DNA from: a virus
Length of the DNA: 28,306 bases
Virus record (IMG/VR): IMGVR_UViG_3300025151_000218
Coordinates: 1-28,306 of that record
Reading direction: 5' to 3' (one strand)
The notes beneath the pieces were generated by a model. The model saw only the letters and a list, made by a program, of their open reading frames with translations. It was not told the origin of the DNA and searched no databases. Both the position numbers and the translations under genes were made by a program. Shown in pieces: positions 22,410 to 28,306 of the stretch (within the stretch, counting starts at the first letter, position 1; each line of letters begins with the position of its first letter).

Positions 22410-23015
22410 ATGAGCACGTTCAAAGACTATCTAACAGAATCAGCAAAGTCGTATGACTACAAAATAAAGGTAGCAGGCGATCTAGACAAAGATTTTGGCA
22501 GTAAGTTAGAATCAGCACTTGCAAAATTTGAAGTTGCAAATATGTCAGCAGGTAAGAAAACACCTATAATGACATTGCCACTTGATTTTCCTGCCTTGAG
22601 TAATGAGCAGGTAACAATTTTTGATGTGACAACAAATTATCCAGCATCATCAAATGTAATGAAAGAATACCTTTCAGACATTTTAAGAGTTCCGGCAACT
22701 CACATTGTTGTGAGAAAACCAGGCGAACCTACAGAGCAATATCAAGACGACATGCAAGTTGCTCAAAATTCAGAATACAAAAACAAATTACTAGACATAG
22801 AATACAAAGACGCACCAAAAGTCAAAGGTGAAGATTTCCATTCAACTCAAGCAAACATGAGTTTGTTAAAAGAACTATTAAAAGACAGAGAAGACAATAA
22901 AGACCAGCCAAAGGGTGGACAAGAAACTGGCGTACAGAGCCACATAGAAGAAAAAGGAACACCAAGTCCTTTAAGCAAATCAACAAACCCACACCCAGAC
23001 CCAAAAAGGAAATAA
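22410..23015 (+). CDS. Candidate internal head protein of unknown function
   Basis: 201 aa from ATG 22410; an in-frame TTG at 22404 lies against the octamer and is unlikely. The N-terminus MSTFKDYLTES closely resembles the capsid-targeting peptide of T4 internal proteins (MKTYQEFIAEA). It includes a possible gp21 protease site LTE before S11 (consensus L/I-x-E). Residues 15-120 form a compact alpha/beta domain (KIKVAGDLDKDFGSKLESALAKFEV, then FDVTTNYPASSNVMKEYLSDIL and HIVVRKPGEPTEQYQDD). The C-terminal 60 residues are Lys/Pro/Glu-rich and look disordered. I do not recognise an enzyme. An internal or scaffold-associated protein is inference from the peptide and the position between terminase genes. 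Confidence 0.65.
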   Translation: MSTFKDYLTESAKSYDYKIKVAGDLDKDFGSKLESALAKFEVANMSAGKKTPIMTLPLDFPALSNEQVTIFDVTTNYPASSNVMKEYLSDILRVPATHIVVRKPGEPTEQYQDDMQVAQNSEYKNKLLDIEYKDAPKVKGEDFHSTQANMSLLKELLKDREDNKDQPKGGQETGVQSHIEEKGTPSPLSKSTNPHPDPKRK

Positions 23016-23018
23016 GTT

Positions 23019-23846
23019 ATGGAAATGATAGATGTATTAAAGAAACTACAAGAGATCGCAGAAACAAAACCTGAATTGGTAAAGGACGCAGTGGAAAATG
23101 TTGAGAGAACAAATCCAAAAGAAAAAGTTGCAGAAGGCGGAATGAAAGACTACTTGCACGGCGAAGCAGAAAAACTTTCAAGAGAAGAATTCCTTAAGAA
23201 ACATGGTGAAAGCCTAAGAGGTTTCTACAATGCAATCAACGGGTCAGAAGACGACGAAGATGATATGGAAGAAGGAAAAATGATGAAAAAAGAAACTGTA
23301 AAAGAAGATATCAAAATTTCAGCAGACACTCCTCAAGAAGCAGGAATGATGATGCAAATTTTAAAATTAGCAGGCATTCAACCAATGGGTGCTGATATGC
23401 CAAATATGGAACCAAAACCAGAACCAGAACAAGACGATGCAATGGGTTCCATGGACATGGCTAAAATGAGAGACATGGTTACTGCACCTGATGAAGAAAA
23501 AGCGGCAGAAACATTTGCAAATTCTCCAGGAGATAGAGAAAAAGATGAACCTACAACTATGGACACAGACACTCTAGTAAACACTATGTCAGGTGGCATG
23601 AACAGACAAAAGAAAACTCATCAAAGAGTTTCTCCAGGTGATAATCCAATGGCGGCAGAAGACAAGATCACAGAACAGGACCTTGCTAATAGTTTAAGAA
23701 ACCAATATGATGCTTTCAAAGAAAGTTACAAGAAAGCGGCAAAAATGGCAGAAACAAAAGCAAAACCTGACTTCTTAGACATGGACAAAGATGGCAACAA
23801 AAAAGAACCAATGAAAAAAGCCATCAAAGATAAAGAAGCAAAGTAA
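23019..23846 (+). CDS. Acidic Met-rich protein of unknown function
   Basis: 275 aa with AAGGA Shine-Dalgarno, starting 3 bases after the previous stop. It is rich in Glu, Lys, Asp and Met (EDDEDDMEEGKMMKKE near 77-92) and mostly disordered. It contains MMQILKLAGIQPMG near 110-123, similar to short L-x-LAG motifs in the proteins at 25491 and 1849. It ends with FLDMDKDGNKKEPMKKA (about 251-267), whose D-x-D-x-DG run looks like an EF-hand calcium loop. The same ending is, from memory, common in proteins of marine T4-like phages. The role is unknown; a scaffold-like or internal head protein is possible. It is probably co-transcribed with the gene at 22410. Confidence 0.68.
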   Translation: MEMIDVLKKLQEIAETKPELVKDAVENVERTNPKEKVAEGGMKDYLHGEAEKLSREEFLKKHGESLRGFYNAINGSEDDEDDMEEGKMMKKETVKEDIKISADTPQEAGMMMQILKLAGIQPMGADMPNMEPKPEPEQDDAMGSMDMAKMRDMVTAPDEEKAAETFANSPGDREKDEPTTMDTDTLVNTMSGGMNRQKKTHQRVSPGDNPMAAEDKITEQDLANSLRNQYDAFKESYKKAAKMAETKAKPDFLDMDKDGNKKEPMKKAIKDKEAK

Positions 23847-23870
23847 TACTTTTCTACCCAGGCCCACAGC

Positions 23871-23878
23871 GTTAAATA
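23871..23878 (+). promoter_or_regulatory. Late-promoter-like octamer GTTAAATA
   Basis: Core TTAAATA ends 8 nt before ATG 23886, with no Shine-Dalgarno. The spacer ends in ACACTATG, like those at 18485 and, nearly, 25491. Confidence 0.5.
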
Positions 23879-23885
23879 CTACACT

Positions 23886-25478
23886 ATGGCGTATGTATCA
23901 TTAGACAGCGACCAAATTAAAAAGGCGCACAAGAAACACAAATACACTAAAGAACAAGTTGAACAACTTGAAAAGTGTATGGATGAAAAAACAGGTCCAC
24001 TTTACTTCATGAAACAGTTCATGAAGATACAACATCCAACAAAAGGTGAGATGAAATTTCAACCTTTTCCTTACCAAGAAAGATTAGTAGAGGCATACAA
24101 CAATCATCGATTTAGTATATCTATGCTTCCAAGGCAAACAGGAAAAACTACATGTGCATCAGGATACCTTATATGGTATGCAATGTTTAAACCAGATTCT
24201 CAAATACTAATCGCCGCTCACAAATACGCGGGTGCATCAGATATCATGTCAAGGGTGCGTTATGCATATGAGATGTTACCTAGTTGGATAAAAGCAGGCG
24301 TAACACAGTACAACAGGAACTCAATAGAATTTGACAATGGGTCAAAAATTATGGCAACCACAACAACTGAGAACACAGGTAGGGGTATGTCACTTACATT
24401 AATATATTGTGATGAGTTTGCGTTCGTTCAACCACCAGAAAAAGCCAAAGAATTTTGGACATCACTGTCTCCAACATTGAGTACAGGTGGTAAATGTTTG
24501 ATTACTTCAACTCCAAATAGTGACGAGGACCAATTCGCTATGATTTGGAAAGAAGCAAACAAGAGATTTGATGAATATGGAAATGATAAAATAGTTGGTA
24601 CCAACGGTTTCTATGCCATGAAAGCACACTGGAACGAACACCCAGACAGAGATGAAGCATGGGCAGAACAAGAACGTTCAAGAATTGGCGAAGAAAGATT
24701 TAGAAGGGAACACGAGTGTGAGTTCTTAATTTTTGATGAAACACTCATATCAAGTTTGGTGCTGGCAGACATGGAAGGTGTACCACCTGTAGAAACCACA
24801 GGACAAGTGCGTTGGTTCAAGAGACCCACACCCGGACACACCTACATGGTTTCATTAGATCCAAGCATGGGAACGGGAGGAGACTTTGCCGCAATACAGG
24901 TATTTGAACTGCCAACCTTCGAACAAATAGGTGAATGGCATCATAACCAAACACCAATGAATCAGCAAGTTAGAATACTTCAAGGTATCAACAAGCATAT
25001 ACATGACACAATTATGGAAAAAGATGCAACAGCATCTCCACAAATATTCTATAGTATGGAAAATAATTCAATAGGTGAGGCCGCACTCATGAGGGTAATG
25101 GATATTGGCGAAGAGAACATACAAGGCATGTTTCTATCAGAACCTATTAGAAAAGGACATAGAAGAAAATTTAGAAGAGGATTTAACACAACAGCGAAAC
25201 ACAAAATAGATGCCTGCACAAAATTTAAAGAACTTGTAGAAAACGATAAAATGAAAATTCATTCACAATTATTAATATCAGAACTAAAGGATTTTGTTGC
25301 ATCAGGATTATCATATAAAGCCAAGCCTGGACAACATGACGATCTAGTAAGTGCTTGTTTGCTTATGACTCGTATGATGAAAGTATTAGCAGATTTTGAC
25401 CCAAAAATCTTCGAAAAATGGACTGACAGAACATCTGAGATAACCCCAATGCCTATATTTGGATCGTTCACAGGTTAA
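23886..25478 (+). CDS. gp17: Large terminase subunit gp17-like (packaging ATPase and nuclease)
   Basis: 530 aa. Walker A PRQTGKTT is at 82-89 in the T4 gp17 form, with Q motif-like PFPYQERLVEA before it. Walker B LIYCDE is at 172-177 with E177 as catalytic Glu. Coupling motif LITSTPNS is at 205-212. The C-terminal RNase H-like nuclease has VSLDPSMGTGGDFAA (D325, D333) and HDDLVSA at 484-490 as the metal-binding acidic residues. It drives DNA into the head and cuts the concatemer. T4 gp17 is 610 aa; this length is usual for marine relatives. The stop lies inside the late octamer of the next gene. Confidence 0.96.
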   Translation: MAYVSLDSDQIKKAHKKHKYTKEQVEQLEKCMDEKTGPLYFMKQFMKIQHPTKGEMKFQPFPYQERLVEAYNNHRFSISMLPRQTGKTTCASGYLIWYAMFKPDSQILIAAHKYAGASDIMSRVRYAYEMLPSWIKAGVTQYNRNSIEFDNGSKIMATTTTENTGRGMSLTLIYCDEFAFVQPPEKAKEFWTSLSPTLSTGGKCLITSTPNSDEDQFAMIWKEANKRFDEYGNDKIVGTNGFYAMKAHWNEHPDRDEAWAEQERSRIGEERFRREHECEFLIFDETLISSLVLADMEGVPPVETTGQVRWFKRPTPGHTYMVSLDPSMGTGGDFAAIQVFELPTFEQIGEWHHNQTPMNQQVRILQGINKHIHDTIMEKDATASPQIFYSMENNSIGEAALMRVMDIGEENIQGMFLSEPIRKGHRRKFRRGFNTTAKHKIDACTKFKELVENDKMKIHSQLLISELKDFVASGLSYKAKPGQHDDLVSACLLMTRMMKVLADFDPKIFEKWTDRTSEITPMPIFGSFTG

Positions 25479-25484
25479 TAAATA
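25477..25484 (+). promoter_or_regulatory. T4-style late promoter AATAAATA
   Basis: 7 of 8 match overlapping the large terminase stop codon. It ends 7 nt before ATG 25491, with no Shine-Dalgarno. Confidence 0.6.
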
Positions 25485-25490
25485 CACTAT

Positions 25491-27605
25491 ATGAACCCAA
25501 AAAATTCGCAAGATTTATTCAATAAAATTAGATCACAGTTTTCTAACATACGTTTAGGCGATGAAAATGGAGCGGCAACGGCTGACCCATCAAATGCAGT
25601 GTTTTTTGAGTTTGAATTCCAGGAAGACGCAGACACATTTGGCTCTGTGAGCATCAGTTTAGCAGATGGTGAAAATATGAAAGTCTACTATAATAGAGAT
25701 CTAGTGAGCAAAATAGACGAAGATAGCAGAGATGAATGGTATGCTTTCCTAAAAGAACTAAAAGACTTCGCTGTAGAACATCAGTTAACTTTTGACGTAA
25801 GAGATATTACTAAAAACAACCTAACGAAGCAAGATTATGAAAATCTTGCAGATACGAACAAAACGGTAAATACTGATGAAATGTCAGAAGAACTAAACAG
25901 AATCACCAAATTAGCAGGTGTCGAAAAGGCACCGGTTGCAGAAGGTCTAACAGGCACTTCTAAAAGTTCATTTGAAAATTTAGATAAAACAAAATTAATA
26001 ATTAGGCACAAAGGAAAAGTTGATGAAACTGTTCCAGGTGCAAGATCAAGACAGATACAATCACTATACATTGAAAACGAAGACGGTGAAAGATTCAAAT
26101 ATCCATTAACACACCTAGCAGGTGCAAGAGCGATGCAAAGACATGTTGCAAATGGCGGAAGACCACATGATGAATTTGGACAACATATTGTTTCAACTTC
26201 AGAAGACATAGCAAAATTAAATTCATTTTCGCGATATGCATCAAATAAAGATCAACTAAATGATAATGCAGGTGATATAATTGAACAAACTAAATTAAAA
26301 TTAGAAAATCTAAGAGGTTATATGAGAAACCTATCAAAGCAATCTCATTATGAAGCGGCATCAAAAGATTTCAAAACATCAGAAGAACAAATTTTAGACG
26401 ATGAAACAGTTAACAAATTAAGAGAAAAATTTACAATGAAGAATTTGGATAGCAGGGTTGAAGATGCTTTCCCAATTATAAACAGAATAATGAGTGAATT
26501 CGAAGCAACTAAAGAACAACCTGTTAACGAATTGGAACCAGATGCAGAACCAATTGACGCACCTGTACAAGCACCAGTAGATCATGGCGCAGTTGTTCAA
26601 AGTTTTTTAAACGATCCAGAAAGCAAATTAGTATTAAGAAAAGATGACTCTGCTGATAAAATGCTAAAAGTTACAAAATTTACAAATAAAAACACAATGT
26701 TAAGTTCAATACTATCAGATATAGCAAGTAGACTTTTAACAAAATCAGGTGAAGAAGATAGAGTGGCAAACTTTGCTTCGAGAGTTGCAGACGAGATGGA
26801 ACAGGAAAATTCAGCAACATTCAAACCTACACCAGACTACATCAAGAACAAAAAAATCGCAGTGCAGTTAGCAAAGAGATACATTGACGACTACAAGAAA
26901 ATGGAAAAAGATCCAGCATACGGAAAAGAAATAAGAATGGAACCAGGCGAATTTGCACCTAAGAAAGACCTAAAAGGCAAAGCAAAAGAAACAGAGGCAT
27001 TCGAAGGTTGGGTTGATTCAATGATAGACGAAGGTGGAATCAAGCCTTACGTGTCAATGAGCAGGGGCGAAAAAGATGGCAAGATGATGTACAACGTTCT
27101 AGACAGAAATGAAAAAACAATCTTCGCATCGAGAGACGAGAAAGAAGCAACTGCATTCTTAAGAAAAAACTTTGACAAATTAAGAGCAGGCGAAATGGAA
27201 GTGGCCGAATATGCTAAAATGGGAGATTTTCCAAGAGATAAAGAAATCGAAAAGAAAGACAAAGAGAACGCAACTAAACTTGACGTTACAAAAGCAGACA
27301 AAATGATGAACACAACTGCTTACAAAAGAATGCAGGCAGGTGACCCCAAGTACGCAGATAAGACAGAGGGAAATCAGTTCGCACAGGCAGTACAGAAAGC
27401 CAAGGCGGCGGGTATGAAGGCTGGCGATAAATTTAAAGTTGGTGATCAAGAATACACACTGAAAGACGCTATCGAGATGGCAGGATTGCAACTTGAAGAA
27501 TTCTTCTCAGAAGAAGACCTTGCATCAATCGAAGATGCACAGCAAGAAGCAGAAGCGATCAACACAGAATTAGACAGAATTAAGACACTGGCTAACCTTT
27601 CTTAA
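25491..27605 (+). CDS. Large charged protein of unknown function between terminase and gp32
   Basis: 704 aa. The N-terminal domain, about 1-115, is alpha/beta (NAVFFEFEFQEDADTFGSVS, EWYAFLKELKDFAVEHQLTFDVRDITKNNL). ELNRITKLAGVEKAPVAEG follows near 133-152. A second ordered region at about 160-250 contains TKLIIRHKGKVDE, PGARSRQIQSLYIENEDGERFKYP and HLAGARAMQRHVANGG. Helical, acidic stretches fill the middle, and GGIKPYVSMSRGEKDGKMMYNV near 520 marks a small C-terminal domain. It ends with ELDRIKTLANLS. No enzyme motif or membrane segment is seen. The two ordered N-terminal regions resemble uncharacterised proteins I associate with other marine T4-like phages. Late promoter and context suggest a virion or assembly role. 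Confidence 0.8.
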   Translation: MNPKNSQDLFNKIRSQFSNIRLGDENGAATADPSNAVFFEFEFQEDADTFGSVSISLADGENMKVYYNRDLVSKIDEDSRDEWYAFLKELKDFAVEHQLTFDVRDITKNNLTKQDYENLADTNKTVNTDEMSEELNRITKLAGVEKAPVAEGLTGTSKSSFENLDKTKLIIRHKGKVDETVPGARSRQIQSLYIENEDGERFKYPLTHLAGARAMQRHVANGGRPHDEFGQHIVSTSEDIAKLNSFSRYASNKDQLNDNAGDIIEQTKLKLENLRGYMRNLSKQSHYEAASKDFKTSEEQILDDETVNKLREKFTMKNLDSRVEDAFPIINRIMSEFEATKEQPVNELEPDAEPIDAPVQAPVDHGAVVQSFLNDPESKLVLRKDDSADKMLKVTKFTNKNTMLSSILSDIASRLLTKSGEEDRVANFASRVADEMEQENSATFKPTPDYIKNKKIAVQLAKRYIDDYKKMEKDPAYGKEIRMEPGEFAPKKDLKGKAKETEAFEGWVDSMIDEGGIKPYVSMSRGEKDGKMMYNVLDRNEKTIFASRDEKEATAFLRKNFDKLRAGEMEVAEYAKMGDFPRDKEIEKKDKENATKLDVTKADKMMNTTAYKRMQAGDPKYADKTEGNQFAQAVQKAKAAGMKAGDKFKVGDQEYTLKDAIEMAGLQLEEFFSEEDLASIEDAQQEAEAINTELDRIKTLANLS

Positions 27606-27643
27606 TAAAATATCCATATTACCAATAATAGTAGTAGACATTA

Positions 27644-27651
27644 GATAAATA
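27644..27651 (+). promoter_or_regulatory. Late-promoter-like octamer GATAAATA upstream of gp32
   Basis: 7 of 8 match, 80 bases before the gp32 start. It overlaps the spacer of a possible sigma70-type promoter, TAGACA (27635-27640), 17 bases, TATATT (27658-27663), which would fit early expression of gp32. Confidence 0.45.
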
Positions 27652-27655
27652 TAGT

Positions 27656-27686
27656 TGTATATTATGTACTATATGTCTAATATACA
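27656..27686 (+). promoter_or_regulatory. Inverted repeat in the gp32 leader
   Basis: TGTATATTA (27656-27664) and TAATATACA (27678-27686) are a perfect 9-bp inverted repeat with a 13-base loop. In T4, gp32 represses its own translation by binding a structured, AT-rich leader, so this is a candidate autoregulatory element. It could also be a DNA operator. Confidence 0.5.
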
Positions 27687-27730
27687 TTTAGGCACAAACA
27701 ACAACATAGGCACACAAGGAGGCTTACATT

Positions 27731-28306
27731 ATGGCTACATTGGCTGAAATAAGAGCGAAGTTAAAATCTCAAGAAGTGAATCGCTCCACTTCCAACACAG
27801 GCGGAGACAACGCCATCTACCCACACTGGAACATATCAGAAGGCTCAGAAGCAGTTGTTAGATTCTTACCGGACAGGGACGAAACTAATACATTTTTCTG
27901 GACTGAAAGAAACATGATCAAATTACCTTTCGCAGGTATCAAAGGTCAAACTGATTCAAGACCAGTACAGGTACAAGTACCATGCATGGAGATGTATGGC
28001 AAAACTTGCCCAGTACTAACGGAAGTTAGACCATGGTTCAAAGACAAGAGCATGGAAGACATGGGCAGAAAATATTGGAAAAAGAAAAGTTATATTTTCC
28101 AAGGTTTTGTCACAACAAATCCACTAGCAGAGGACACAACACCTGAGAATCCAATCAGAAGATTCATAATTGGACCTCAGATTTTTAATATCATCAGAGG
28201 AGCATTAATGGATCCAGAGATGGAAGAAATGCCAACTGATTACGTTAAAGGTGTTGATTTTAGAATTACTAAAACAACTAAAGGTGGATACGCTGACTAC
28301 TCAACA
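27731..28306 (+). CDS. gp32: Single-stranded DNA-binding protein gp32 (partial, N-terminal 192 residues)
   Basis: The frame runs off the window end. Strong Shine-Dalgarno AAGGAGG 9-15 bases before the ATG. MATLAEIRAKLKSQE is the basic N-terminal arm used for cooperative binding. The OB-fold core contains WNISEGSEAVVRFLPD (33-48), VPCMEMYGKTCPVL (83-96), KYWKKKSYIFQGFV, and RRFIIGPQIFNIIRGALMDPEMEEMPTDYVKG, all in the gp32 order of marine T4-like phages. T4 gp32 holds zinc with H64, C77, C87 and C90. Here only C85 and C93 are evident and the position of the third Cys is Leu96, so the zinc site looks reduced. It coats single-stranded DNA in replication and recombination. The only gene here clearly not for virion assembly apart from the accessory enzymes. 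Confidence 0.93.
   Translation, partial: MATLAEIRAKLKSQEVNRSTSNTGGDNAIYPHWNISEGSEAVVRFLPDRDETNTFFWTERNMIKLPFAGIKGQTDSRPVQVQVPCMEMYGKTCPVLTEVRPWFKDKSMEDMGRKYWKKKSYIFQGFVTTNPLAEDTTPENPIRRFIIGPQIFNIIRGALMDPEMEEMPTDYVKGVDFRITKTTKGGYADYST

Noticed and set aside
1-28306. tRNA genes, CRISPR arrays, insertion sequences, attachment sites
   Set aside because: No cloverleaf, regularly spaced repeats, transposase, integrase or terminal repeats could be found by eye.

Overview
The window is part of the genome of a tailed, T4-like myovirus of the marine type (relatives of cyanophages and SAR11/pelagibacter myophages). The evidence is a set of T4-family virion proteins (gp13, gp14, gp15, gp18, gp19, gp4, gp16, gp17), the T4-family ssDNA-binding protein gp32, AT-rich DNA, and more than a dozen copies of a T4-style late-promoter octamer (TATAAATA and variants). 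The host cannot be read from the sequence; a SAR11-like marine bacterium is an inference from protein style and base composition. I saw no tRNA, rRNA, CRISPR array, insertion sequence or integrase.

Layout. (1) 1-8600: a small conserved virion-type protein, then a same-strand block of four repeat-rich fibre/adhesin-like proteins plus an acidic 147-aa protein, ending with a fibre protein that has an intramolecular-chaperone/G2-like C-terminus and a strong terminator. (2) 8601-9598: two convergent accessory genes, an FkbM methyltransferase (+) and a NUDIX hydrolase (-). (3) 9629-13051: neck and tail-completion genes; gp15 and gp14 run leftward and gp13 runs rightward from a shared divergent late-promoter pair. 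(4) 13084-14205: a small helical protein, a dNMP kinase and an antisense, degenerate HNH-type zinc protein that overlaps the kinase gene by 87 bp. (5) 14322-19897: a very large tail sheath protein, the tail tube and a tube-like baseplate protein. (6) 19897-25478: a packaging cluster with a conserved protein, gp4-like head-completion nuclease, small terminase, a radical SAM protein whose start codon overlaps the small terminase stop, two acidic/internal-protein candidates, and large terminase. (7) 25491-28306: a 704-aa uncharacterised protein and the start of gp32.

How it works together. Most of the window is a late module: fibres for adsorption, neck, sheath and tube for the contractile tail, and terminase plus gp4 for packaging. 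Late genes fall into two groups. About ten have the late-promoter octamer ending only 6-9 nt before the ATG and have no Shine-Dalgarno sequence, so by T4 spacing their mRNAs would be nearly leaderless. The others have the octamer further upstream and a clear Shine-Dalgarno.

The most unusual global signal is the apparent complete absence of the 5-mer GCWGC (GCAGC/GCTGC), while GCGGC/GCCGC are common. Ala-Ala pairs are written GCG-GCN or GCC-GCN, never GCA-GCN or GCT-GCN. This looks like strong selection against a restriction or modification target.
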